A DNA stretch of 64,000 nucleotides, taken from BM003 sp963699835 (GTDB lineage Bacteria > Pseudomonadota > Gammaproteobacteria > Steroidobacterales > BM003). Numbering within the stretch: position 1 is the first letter of the stretch; each line of letters opens with the position of its first letter. A program made the position numbers and the translations under genes. The notes beneath the pieces are model-generated. The model searched no databases and was not told the origin of the DNA. It worked only from the letters and a program-made list of their open reading frames with translations. The stretch spans positions 62,001 to 126,000 of the forward strand of contig CAVOVJ010000008.1 of NCBI GenBank assembly GCA_963699835.1, written 5' to 3'. Positions 30,296-38,444 of the stretch are shown one piece after another.

Positions 30296-30311
30296 TTTAT
30301 ATCCCGGAACA

Positions 30312-30343
30312 AAATAAGCGGCGCGGCATTCCCTGCCGCACCG
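30312..30343 (-). terminator. Intrinsic terminator after PEP-CTERM cohesin gene
   Basis: On the minus strand a ten-base-pair stem (CGGTGCGGCA/TGCCGCGCCG with one G-U pair) closes a GGGAA loop and is followed by CTTATTTTG. It lies about 90 bases beyond the stop of the cohesin-like gene and separates it from the GspC-like gene. Confidence 0.75.
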
Positions 30344-30435
30344 CCTGCCCTGTCTATCCGCACGAGTCAAAAACTACCCCGAATATCGCTGCGATCCCTG
30401 GTAGCCTGCGTCGGGATCAGCACCGCACCGACGGA

Positions 30436-31071
30436 CTAACCGCGCGCGCGAAGCATCGGCTTTCTTCGGGCCAGACCCAGCGCAAGGAAACCCAGACTCA
30501 ACAACAGCACGGTACCGGGCTCCGGCATCGGCATATCTTGCGGAGAACAGACATAGTCGAGATCCCGCGGACTCTGCGTATCGTTACATTTCACGTCATT
30601 GATACCGCCCCAGTTGAACGCGAACGAGGCTGATTCCGCATCGGCATTGGCAGTAAAGAGCAGCGACGCGAGAATGAAATCGCCACCGCCCTGCAACCCC
30701 GACAACGTCGCCAGGTCGAGTATCGAGAACAGGTTGGGATCCGCAAACCCGGGGCCGTCCACGTTACCCGGGTCGTAAAAGGCCTCGCAGCCGGCGCTTG
30801 CATCCGTATTCTCGCAAGCCATCCCAAGACCATCGCCGTAGTCAATCGCGTCCAGCGTCAATAACGTATCGTCATACGCGATGGCCATATCGTAAGCGGT
30901 GATGACTTCGGTTCCCAGATCCGACGCCACAATATCGACTCTGATAACGTCGCCAGAGGTAATCGGCCCGGCATCAGTCGGATCCAGCGATATATTCACC
31001 GCCAGCGCGTTGCCACCCCACATCGACGCTGCCAGCAGCAGGGCCGTGCTCAGTAAACTCGTGCGTTTCAT
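30436..31071 (-). CDS. PEP-CTERM sorted protein with cohesin-like domain
   Basis: 211 residues; ATG at 31071 with GAGGAG six bases upstream. Signal peptide to about ALAVN (residue 25). Residues about 26-170 form a cohesin-like beta-sandwich: VDIVASDLGTEVITAYDMAI, YDDTLLTLDAIDYGDGLG, ILASLLFTANADAESASFAF. The tail is a PEP-CTERM signal: MPEPGTVLLLSLGFLALGL followed by ARRK, as recognised by exosortase/EpsH. The mature protein should therefore be processed at the inner membrane and exported toward the cell surface or matrix. It lies about 108 bases after a dockerin-bearing protein on the same strand, so the two are candidate binding partners. No exosortase gene is in the window. Confidence 0.88.
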   Translation of the reverse strand: MKRTSLLSTALLLAASMWGGNALAVNISLDPTDAGPITSGDVIRVDIVASDLGTEVITAYDMAIAYDDTLLTLDAIDYGDGLGMACENTDASAGCEAFYDPGNVDGPGFADPNLFSILDLATLSGLQGGGDFILASLLFTANADAESASFAFNWGGINDVKCNDTQSPRDLDYVCSPQDMPMPEPGTVLLLSLGFLALGLARRKPMLRARG

Positions 31072-31128
31072 GTCTGTCTCCTCATTTCCTGGAGCTGTTT
31101 CTTATTTTTCCCAAATCCCGAATCGGTT

Positions 31129-31167
31129 CCGGGTGACCGGCGCCGAAAGCCCGGACCGGCCACCCGG
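31129..31167 (-). promoter_or_regulatory. Long hairpin between dockerin and cohesin genes
   Basis: Two twelve-base arms (CCGGGTGGCCGG and CCGGTCACCCGG on the minus strand) pair fully with one G-U, around a 15-base loop. No T tract follows. It could set a transcript end or stabilise the upstream mRNA so that the two genes are expressed at different levels. Confidence 0.6.
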
Positions 31168-31178
31168 TTTCGAACGTA

Positions 31179-32878
31179 TCACCCACCGCCCTTCTGGAAT
31201 ACTTGCTGCACGTCATCTTCCGCGCAGTTCTTGCGCGTGCACTGCTGTGCACACCAGCGAGCGTCGTTGACGGTGATGGTTCCGTCGCCATCGAAGTCGG
31301 CGGCCGGATCGGCAGGCGGCACACTCTGGCCGCGCAACACACTGATCAGGCGGAGATCGGCCCGGTCGATGTCTTCGTCACCGTCCATATCGCAGCGCAG
31401 GAATCCATCCGAGCAGGCGTCACCGACGCCATCGCCGTTGGAATCTTCCTGGTCTGGATTAAACACGTCCGGGCAGTTGTCGCAAACGTCGCCGACTCCA
31501 TCCTCGTCACGATCGGACTGATCCGGGTTCGGCTCGGTCGGACAGTTGTCGTCGGCATCGCAGATACCGTCACCGTCGGAATCGACACAGCCGCCACCGG
31601 TGGAGCGGGATAGCACGAGAATTGCATAGGCCTGCGACGCATACTGGTCCCAGCGTCCGGGCGCGCCATTAGCGTCGTACTGGCCGTCGCCCGCCTGGTA
31701 GCCGAGCAGTGAGTAGGCGTAATCGAAGTAGATTCGCGGCTGCTCGTTCGGGTCGTCGTAGTAGCCGGGACCCTGGGCACCGAACAGCGGAACTCGCGGC
31801 ACGGTGGTCGGATCGCGATGAACCTCGCGTACGTTGCAGGCCGGTGCTGCGGCAGGATCCAGCGTGCCGATATCCTCAACGCTGGTGTTACCCGGGTTGG
31901 GATCAATACCGGACCCTTCAATAAACTCATAGGCCTTGGAGGAAGACCACAGGTAATAATAATAACTCTGTGCACTGAAGTCGTTGCCGGCAATATTGGT
32001 GTACCGATACCGGTTCTTCGCCCATGTCAGGTATTCCTGCACGCCAGCGGAATTGACGTTTGAGCCACCCACCAGCTGAATCCAGGTACCGGATGCGGTT
32101 TGCTGATGCGTCGCATCATTTCCACGATTGTAGCCGTGACCCGCGTCGTCAGCGGCGATGCCGCTGCAGACGTCCGACGTGGTGACCGCGTTGGCGATGT
32201 ACGCGGCCTCGGCGCGATCCGCCAGCGCATTGAGCTGGGCAAGTCTCGCGGCATCCGAATAGGACGCATCCGAGTAAACGGAGCGTATTGAGGCCAGACC
32301 GGCCATCACCAGTTGCGTCGTCGAAGAATCCGGACAATGACGGGTTGAAATAGCACCAGTAACCGTCGTCCAGCGCCGCCAGTCTGATTCTGGTTGGCTG
32401 CGATCCGATCGAATATCGCGTTGATCGTGCCAATCAAATCTGACGGCAATCCGCCGGGCAGATCGGGATGCTCGCCGCGATCGGGACCACCGGACAGCAG
32501 ATAAACCGACAACGCCATCGCATCGCCGCCGTCGCGGTAGGCATAGAAACTGGCCCCAAAAGCGCGGTTGATGATGTAGGCGGCGGAACGGCGCATGCGC
32601 GCTTGGTCCGCCGCGCTTGCATTCTCATAGCCCTGCGCAGCGGAATCCTGATCGGCGCTTGCGCGCTTTTCGAGCAGCGCAAGTAAAGTCAGGCCAGCGG
32701 CGTTGCCGGCGGAAGACGGATTATTAAACGCACCGACGGTGTCCAGCCATCCCAGGCCCAGATCGATCGATGCGTTGACGTCGTTACTGAAATTTGTCAC
32801 CTGCGCCTGTGCGCTACCCACGCCCAGCGCAAGAAGTAGAGGGAGTATAAGCCGTCCCGGTCCCCACTTTTTATTCAT
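31179..32878 (-). CDS. Secreted alpha-toroid protein with TSP3 repeats and dockerin (two frame breaks)
   Basis: ATG at 32878 with GAGGAG upstream; signal peptide ends near GSAQAQ. The large N-terminal part has helical repeats of the prenyltransferase/squalene-cyclase toroid kind (SIDLGLGWLDTVGAFNNPSS, NAAGLTLLALLEKR, LAALDDGYWCYFNP, TQLVMAGLASIRSVYSD). Frame breaks at about 32385 and 32330 join without loss. The C-terminal part carries thrombospondin type-3 calcium repeats (DSDGDGICDADDNCP, DRDEDGVGDVCDNCP, DSNGDGVGDAC) and then a type I dockerin with two F-hands (DMDGDEDIDRADL and DFDGDGTITVNDARWC). Probably exported and held on the surface through cohesin binding. Sigma54-type promoter about 150 bases upstream. 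Confidence 0.82.
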
Positions 32879-33025
32879 GTCCTGCTCCTCAGGTCTCTCG
32901 TTGCGGCGATACGTTCCTGGAGTCCACCCAGGTCGGGTCCGGTTGTTCTTGATGATTCAGACCCGCACCGTTTTTTTTGCCCCCCATGCGTTTGTTGACA
33001 TTCACGCATGGTTACTGTCAAAAGA

Positions 33026-33042
33026 TGCAAAGCACATGCCAA
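33026..33042 (-). promoter_or_regulatory. Sigma54 (-24/-12) promoter of TSP3-dockerin/cohesin genes
   Basis: On the minus strand: TTGGCATG, four bases (TGCT), TTGCA. GG and GC are correctly twelve bases apart, and the only difference from YTGGCACG-N4-TTGCW is T for C at the sixth base of the first box, as in the two other sites of this window. It faces the gene starting at 32878. Confidence 0.8.
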
Positions 33043-33075
33043 GCCCAGCGAATTCTTTTTAAGGTATTGTTTTCG

Positions 33076-33092
33076 TTGTCTTTTAATGACAA
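33076..33092. promoter_or_regulatory. Candidate activator dyad TTGTC-N7-GACAA
   Basis: Inverted repeat TTGTC/GACAA with seven bases between, about 35 bases upstream of the -24 box of the dockerin promoter. Same arms as the dyad at 33289-33306. A position close to the promoter is unusual but possible for a sigma54 activator. Confidence 0.45.
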
Positions 33093-33288
33093 ATTTCAAA
33101 CACTCGGCGAGTACTGACTCTTCGTAAGGCAGTCTGACAATAACACCTTTTTTTGTTTAAAAGCAATATGTTATAACCTCTCGACAAAACACCTGTACAA
33201 TTTCCCCCCACACGGGTTGCCGGTTCGTCTATAAATTACCCACCCCGCAGCCATTGTGGCTTTGCAACAACGATTAAAAAACATTGAC

Positions 33289-33306
33289 TTGTCGGCAGGT
33301 TGACAA
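33289..33306. promoter_or_regulatory. Candidate activator dyad TTGTC-N8-GACAA
   Basis: Inverted repeat TTGTC/GACAA with eight bases between, ending ten bases before the kinase ATG and about 250 bases upstream of the dockerin-gene sigma54 promoter, a normal distance for an enhancer. Could also allow autoregulation of the kinase-regulator operon. Confidence 0.45.
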
Positions 33307-33315
33307 TTCAGGCTA

Positions 33316-34794
33316 ATGCGCCGGTATGCTCGGGAATCGAAGTCTGCAGCGCCACAAAGACGGAAAAAGAGTGTCGGAATTATTTACACAGATGAGTTTC
33401 GGGCGGTGACTATCGGAGCCGCAACACTGCGTGAACGCATCTCGCGTCCGTTCATGCTGCTGCTCGTTGTCGCTATGACATCGGCGTGGCTGGCGGCAGT
33501 GACAATCCTGCGCAGCACAGTGATCGACACCCTCGATCGCCGCCTCGAGTATTCGGTATCCGTACTGGCCAGTGGCACATTGCCGCTTACGCCCGAACTG
33601 CTAAATCGGGCCGGACTGGTAACGGGTCTGGATTTCGCCCTGATCGACAAAGATGAGCACATGATAGCCAGTACGATCGCACTGGATTCGGCGGACACGT
33701 TGACCCGCAGTCCGGAGGTCCTCGAACTGATCCGGTCGAAACCGAACCTGCCGTACTCAGCCAGCACGATAGACGGGCGGCGTGTCGCCGCCAAGCAGGT
33801 TGCCGGCAGAGCAATGCCCGATGGCGTCACTCTTGTGGCGATTGCATCGCTGGACGATATACGACACTCAGTTGGCAAGGCCGCTGCATGGTTTGCGTTG
33901 ACCCTGCTCGGCGCCGGGCTGATGCTGTACCTTCTCGGGCGCAGAGTCAGCCGCGCCATTTCGCGACCGATCAGTGAACTCGGCACTTTTGCCGAGCGCA
34001 TCTCGTCGGGCGAGCGGAATATCGACAATCGCCTGGATGGACCGAAGGAATTGCAAAAGCTCGGTGAAATCATGGCGAGTATGGCGCAGCGAATCGATGA
34101 TACCGAGGCCGAAATGATGCGCCAGAATCGCTACAAGGCGCTCGGCGAGATGGCCGCGCGGATCGCGCATGAGATCAGAAATCCGCTCACTGCAATCAAG
34201 ATGCAGTTGCAACTTATGCAGGAATCGGCCGATGCCGCGGGTCGGGAAAAACTCCAGCGTGTGCTGAACGAAACGGCACGCCTTGAGATGATCACCGCAA
34301 ATACGCTGTCACTCGGCGGGGATCTTGCGATACGGACGCAACCTGTCGAACTCGACAGTATCGCCGCCGAGGTCATCGAATTGCTGCGACCGCAGTTTCA
34401 GCACCAGCACATCACGCTCCGGTTCGAACCGGGTTGCGAAACTTCTCTACCACTCGATGCGGATCGTGTTAAACAGGCATTGCTGAATCTGCTGGTCAAT
34501 GCTGCTGACGAACTGGTCAAAGGCGGCGAGGTCAGCGTGGCGACGCGTGGCGGGGACCACAATGCAGTGCTGATCGTTGAGGACGACGGCCCCGGAATTG
34601 CCGCCGACAAACGCAGTGCATTATTCGACAATCCAACCAGCGACAAGAAATTCGGTCTTGGGCTTGGCCTTGTCGTCGCCCGCCAGGTCGTCGAAGCGCA
34701 TGGCGGACAACTCACCGTCATGGACAGCGAACGACTGGGAGGCGCAAAATTTCGCATGGAGTTTCCGCGTCCCGAGAAAGTTGTAACGGAGTAG
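33316..34794 (+). CDS. Membrane sensor histidine kinase
   Basis: 492 residues from the ATG at 33316; a GTG at 33406 (giving MTIGAATLRERI) is a credible shorter start. Two membrane segments (about 46-66 and 189-208) enclose a periplasmic sensor of about 120 residues; a HAMP linker follows, then HisKA with H-box ARIAHEIRNPLTAIK (His285), N-box LLNLLVNAADEL, G1 DDGPGI and GLGLGLVVARQVVEAHGG. It autophosphorylates and should pass phosphate to the NtrC-type regulator whose ATG lies six bases after this stop. The arrangement resembles AtoS/ZraS-type kinases; it lacks the multi-pass N-terminus of PrsK, the kinase known for PEP-CTERM systems. Signal unknown. Confidence 0.9.
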   Translation: MRRYARESKSAAPQRRKKSVGIIYTDEFRAVTIGAATLRERISRPFMLLLVVAMTSAWLAAVTILRSTVIDTLDRRLEYSVSVLASGTLPLTPELLNRAGLVTGLDFALIDKDEHMIASTIALDSADTLTRSPEVLELIRSKPNLPYSASTIDGRRVAAKQVAGRAMPDGVTLVAIASLDDIRHSVGKAAAWFALTLLGAGLMLYLLGRRVSRAISRPISELGTFAERISSGERNIDNRLDGPKELQKLGEIMASMAQRIDDTEAEMMRQNRYKALGEMAARIAHEIRNPLTAIKMQLQLMQESADAAGREKLQRVLNETARLEMITANTLSLGGDLAIRTQPVELDSIAAEVIELLRPQFQHQHITLRFEPGCETSLPLDADRVKQALLNLLVNAADELVKGGEVSVATRGGDHNAVLIVEDDGPGIAADKRSALFDNPTSDKKFGLGLGLVVARQVVEAHGGQLTVMDSERLGGAKFRMEFPRPEKVVTE

Positions 34795-34800
34795 ACAGGC

Positions 34801-36239
34801 ATGGCAAAAGTTCTTGTTGCCGACGACGAACAATCGATCTGCGATGCGTTCAGCGCGTTTCTGACCCATGAGGGGCACACGGCGCTGACCGCATCGACCG
34901 GACCCGAGGCGATATCGCTGGTAACCGATGAACGTCCCGACGCGATGTTTCTCGATGTGCGCATGCCGGGCAATGAAAATCTCGAAGCATTGCGCGAAAT
35001 CAAGTCGCTCAACCCGGAACTGCCGGTCATAGTAATGACGGCGCATGGAACGCTCGATACCGCGCTCGAGGCGATGCGATTGCAGGCATTCGACTATATC
35101 GGCAAGCCGGTCGAACTGGCGCAGGCTCGAGAACTGCTATCCCGTGCGCTGCATTACAGCCTGCTCGAAACCCGCAACCGACGATATCGCCGCACTGCCC
35201 GCTGGCGACGGCCTGCCGCGACTGGTCGGCCAGAGCCCCGCGATGCAGGAGGTCTACAAAATGATGGGGCTGCTCACCGCAAACGATTTGTCTGTGCTGA
35301 TTACCGGTGAGAGCGGCGTCGGCAAGGAACTCGTCGCGCACGGCATCCACGACAACAGCGCGCGCGCCGACCAGCCGTTTGTCGCGGTGAACTGCGCGGC
35401 TATTCCGGAGGGGCTGATCGAAAGCGAGTTATTCGGTCACGAGAAAGGCGCTTTCACCAGCGCCCACGAGAAACGCGTCGGCCGGTTCGAGGCGGCGGGC
35501 CAGGGCACGCTGTTCCTCGATGAAGTATCGGAGTTACCGGTGCACTTGCAGAGCAAGCTGCTGCGGGTGTTGCAGGAACGCAGTTTCGAGAGAGTCGGCA
35601 GCGGCGAATCGCGCCCGTTCCGTGCGCGGCTGATCGCTGCGTGCAACAGCAACCTGGAGGAAGAGATGCGAGGCCGGCCGGTTCCGCGAGGATCTCTATC
35701 ACCGGCTGAATCTTGCGACGCTGACAATTCCGCCGTTGCGCGAGAGGAAAACCGATGTTGCGATTCTCGCCGGGCACTTTTTGCGCGTTGCCAACGAGGA
35801 AGTCGGTAAACAGATATCAGGGATAGACGACGCAGCGCTCAGACTGCTGGAGGCGTATCCGTGGCCGGGCAACGTACGCGAACTCGAGCACACGATAAAA
35901 CGCGCCGCGCTGGTCGCACGCGGCAACGCGATTACGATCCATGACATCGATGGTGAGTTGCTGCGGCAGGATTCGGCTTCGACGGCCGGTTCCCGTGAGG
36001 AACTCAGGTCGCTGGTCAGCGCCTGGGCCGAGCGCGCATTCGCCTCCTCCATAGACGGGCCCGACGACCCAGACGGTCCGGACGACGAGAACCGATACCA
36101 GGACATTGTCCGGTGCGTCGAGGAAGAAATCGTTGCCGCTGCCTTGGCGAGGACCGGCGGCAACCAGGTGGCCGCGTCCCGCTTTCTCGGGCTGAACCGC
36201 ACAACCCTTCGCAGCAAGATCCGCAAATCCGGCGACTGA
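34801..36239 (+). CDS. NtrC-type sigma54 response regulator (two frame breaks)
   Basis: Receiver domain (residues 1-120) with acidic DDE and phospho-accepting Asp52 in FLDVRMPG and Lys in IGKPVEL. A frame change near 35180 leads into the AAA+ domain: GESGVGKE (Walker A), NCAAIPEGLIESELFGHEKG, TLFLDEVSELP (Walker B), REDLYHRLN after a second change near 35672, and YPWPGNVRELEH. The sigma54-contact loop reads GAFTSA, not GAFTGA. The C-terminus has a Fis-type helix-turn-helix (GGNQVAASRFLGLNRTTLRSK). An acidic insert precedes it. It sits between two divergent transcription units that both have sigma54 promoters, so it is the obvious candidate activator for them. Confidence 0.88.
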
Positions 36240-36630
36240 GCAAATTCTGCACACGCGCGCGGCACAACTGCCGACAATCCATTCACAACCGAGCCGCAGC
36301 GCGGCAGTGGCTTTGTAGTGGGACCACGTAAGTGCTTGTTTCCGTAGCTGCAAAAGCCCTATCTAAACGATTTTCAGGAACTGGCATGATCGTTGCTTAA
36401 AAGTATCTGGTGTGGAATCCACAAGGATTTCGCGGCGCGCCCGGGTCCCCCACAATTACCCGGGCTCGCCAGCCAGCCCGATCACATCGCCCCAGTGGCC
36501 GGGCTGGCCGAAACAATCGGCAGCGTGCTGTCGGGTGACAAACGAGCGGCAGGCGCGTCTGCAAAGATGCGTCTGCCGTATCGTACTGGTAGCCAATAAC
36601 AATAACAGTCTCCTCAAGGGGGTCGGCAGA
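36240..36630 (+). other. Upstream region and leader of MoxR/BAT operon
   Basis: 391 bases. Apart from the sigma54 promoter at 36381-36397 it contains a small hairpin (CGGCA-CAAC-TGCCG, near 36260) after the regulator stop, which may end that transcript weakly, and a 5' leader of about 220 bases before the ATG at 36631. No leader peptide with a good ribosome site was seen. Confidence 0.6.
36381..36397 (+). promoter_or_regulatory. Sigma54 (-24/-12) promoter of the MoxR/BAT operon
   Basis: CTGGCATG, four bases (ATCG), TTGCT: GG and GC twelve bases apart, one mismatch to YTGGCACG-N4-TTGCW. Only 142 bases after the stop of the NtrC-type regulator and facing the ten-gene operon. Same variant -24 box as at 25505-25521 and 33026-33042. 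Confidence 0.85.
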
Positions 36631-37341
36631 ATGGCACCGATCAGAGGGCATAAGGGCCGGGCAACCGGAGCGGCCCTGCTACAGGGAAATGTGTCCGGCA
36701 CACTGCTGGGCGCAGCCACGGCTGTATTGGCGCTGACTGCCTTCGAAGTCCCGGCTGCCGCCGAGGGAATGCTGGTCGCGGCCATCGCACTGTTCAGCGG
36801 AATCTGGTTCTGCCCGGTTTTCATCGCTGGCGCGGTTACGCGGGTCACCGCGACCATTGCCTGGTCCGTCACTCTGCCACTTGCAATAGCCGCGGCAACA
36901 GCCGCCACCACCGCCATCCCCTTGTCGCGAATTGCCTACCCGGGTGGGGCCGCGATCCTGATTCTGATCGCCGCATCACTTGCCATCGCGTGGGCGGATA
37001 CGCGCGGTTGGCGCGAGGCACGAACCGGACTCGTGCTGTTATTCGCAATCAGCATTACAAGCTGTGTATGGCTCGGTCCCGCTGCCGAGCTGGCAGCGGC
37101 AAGACCCTGGATGGCGAGCCTGATCGTCAATCTCAACCCGGCCTCGTTTCTGGCGGTTGCGGCCGGGCACGACTACCTGCTCGATACCTGGCTCTACCAG
37201 CACACGGCTTTCGGCAGTCTGCGCTACCAATACTGGCCACTGAGTCTGTTCGTCGGCCTGAGCCTCGTGGTCGCGGCGACTTTCGCGGCATGCCTGCTTT
37301 TACCAGTCAACAAGAACGCCGGATCCACGGCGACAACGTAA
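36631..37341 (+). CDS. Multi-pass membrane protein, first gene of MoxR/BAT operon
   Basis: 236 residues from the ATG at 36631, preceded by AAGGGGG. About six hydrophobic segments: GTLLGAATAVLALTAF, MLVAAIALFSGIWF, ATIAWSVTLPLAIAAATA, AAILILIAASLAIAW, TGLVLLFAISITSC and LFVGLSLVVAATFAACLLL. Before the last segment lies a conserved-looking loop DTWLYQHTAFGSLRYQYW. No family recognised. Its stop is 16 bases before the cyclase-fold gene, so the pair is co-transcribed; it may anchor or export that protein. Function unknown. Confidence 0.7.
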   Translation: MAPIRGHKGRATGAALLQGNVSGTLLGAATAVLALTAFEVPAAAEGMLVAAIALFSGIWFCPVFIAGAVTRVTATIAWSVTLPLAIAAATAATTAIPLSRIAYPGGAAILILIAASLAIAWADTRGWREARTGLVLLFAISITSCVWLGPAAELAAARPWMASLIVNLNPASFLAVAAGHDYLLDTWLYQHTAFGSLRYQYWPLSLFVGLSLVVAATFAACLLLPVNKNAGSTATT

Positions 37342-37357
37342 TTTGAAGGAGCAATCT

Positions 37358-38434
37358 ATGAGACAGGGGATTTTCCAGGCCTGGTTAGCGATGACCCTAC
37401 TTGTATGCGGCGGTGTAAATGCCGAGCCCGTGATGGATCCGGCGCTGCGCGAGAAAGCCGGCCGCGCGGCGGATGCCGGCCTGCATTATCTGCGCGAGCA
37501 CCAGGCGGAAGACGGTTCATGGTCGGAGTCGGTCGGAGTCACTGCGCTCGCGCTACGGGCGTTTCTCGAGAGTCATCGCGGCTATAACGAAGGCGATGGC
37601 GCGTTTATCACTCGGCCGATCAGTTTCATCATGGCTAATGTCCGCGACGACGGATCGATAAGCGAGACAGCGCAGAAGAAAAACTACAACACCGCCGTGT
37701 CACTCACCGCACTGGCGGCAACCAACAACAGCGACTACGCAACGACGATCAGCAACGGACAGAAATTTCTCAAGGGCCTGCAGCTCGACGGGCCCGACGG
37801 CTACGAGCCCGATCACAAGTACTACGGCGGCATTGGCTACGGCGGTGACGAACGCCCCGATCTTTCCAACCAGTACATGGCGCTGGAAGCGCTGAAAGCA
37901 ACCGCCACGGATGAGAACGACCCGGTCTGGGACAAGGCACTCACTTTTGTCAGCCGCGCGCAAAACTACAGTGAAACCAACGACCAGGAATGGGCCGGCA
38001 ACGACGGCGGCTTCGTGTACATGCCGGGTTACAGCCCGCATGAAGGACTGAACTCCTATGGCGGCATGACGTCTGCCGGACTGCTGAGCCTGTTGTTCGC
38101 GGGCGCCGACAAATCGGACCCGCGGGTAAAAGCCGCCTACGACTGGATTCGCGCCAACTACACGCTCGAGGAAAATCCGGGTGCCGGGAACCAGGGTCTT
38201 TACTACTACTACAACGTGTTCGCCAAATGCATGTATGTCTATGGCGAAACCGAGATTGTCGACACCAACGGCGTCGCGCACAACTGGCGTAACGATCTCG
38301 CGCGGAAACTGATCAGCCTGCAACAGAAAGACGGCTCATGGTTCAACCCCGATTCACCCCGCTGGTGGGAGGGGAACAAGGACCTCGTCACCGCCTGGAG
38401 CGTGATCGCGCTGAACTCCGTGTTGCGCGACTAG
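37358..38434 (+). CDS. Secreted squalene-cyclase/prenyltransferase-fold (alpha-toroid) protein
   Basis: 358 residues from the ATG at 37358, with AAGGAG seven bases upstream. Signal peptide to about GGVNA (residue 22). Four or more QW-like repeats of the terpene-cyclase toroid: EDGSWSESVGVTALALRAFL, GGIGYGGDERPDLSNQYMAL, NDGGFVYMPGYSPHEGLNSY, QKDGSWFNPDSPRWWEGNKD then LVTAWSVIALNSVL. No DXDD motif of squalene-hopene cyclases, so it is probably a non-enzymatic or differently active toroid acting in the periplasm. The TSP3-dockerin protein at 31.2-32.9 kb has a similar N-terminal fold under the same kind of promoter. Confidence 0.85.
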   Translation: MRQGIFQAWLAMTLLVCGGVNAEPVMDPALREKAGRAADAGLHYLREHQAEDGSWSESVGVTALALRAFLESHRGYNEGDGAFITRPISFIMANVRDDGSISETAQKKNYNTAVSLTALAATNNSDYATTISNGQKFLKGLQLDGPDGYEPDHKYYGGIGYGGDERPDLSNQYMALEALKATATDENDPVWDKALTFVSRAQNYSETNDQEWAGNDGGFVYMPGYSPHEGLNSYGGMTSAGLLSLLFAGADKSDPRVKAAYDWIRANYTLEENPGAGNQGLYYYYNVFAKCMYVYGETEIVDTNGVAHNWRNDLARKLISLQQKDGSWFNPDSPRWWEGNKDLVTAWSVIALNSVLRD

Positions 38435-38444
38435 GGAGAACGGC

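Larger units (their letters stand above)
32879..33315. other. Divergent regulatory region between dockerin gene and kinase gene
   Basis: 437 bases, more AT-rich than the genes. It holds the minus-strand sigma54 promoter at 33026-33042, two TTGTC/GACAA dyads (33076-33092, 33289-33306) and a TTGACA-N15-TGTCAA dyad at 32995-33021. GACAA also occurs singly near 33139 and 33185. It is the likely control region for both divergent transcripts. Confidence 0.7.
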
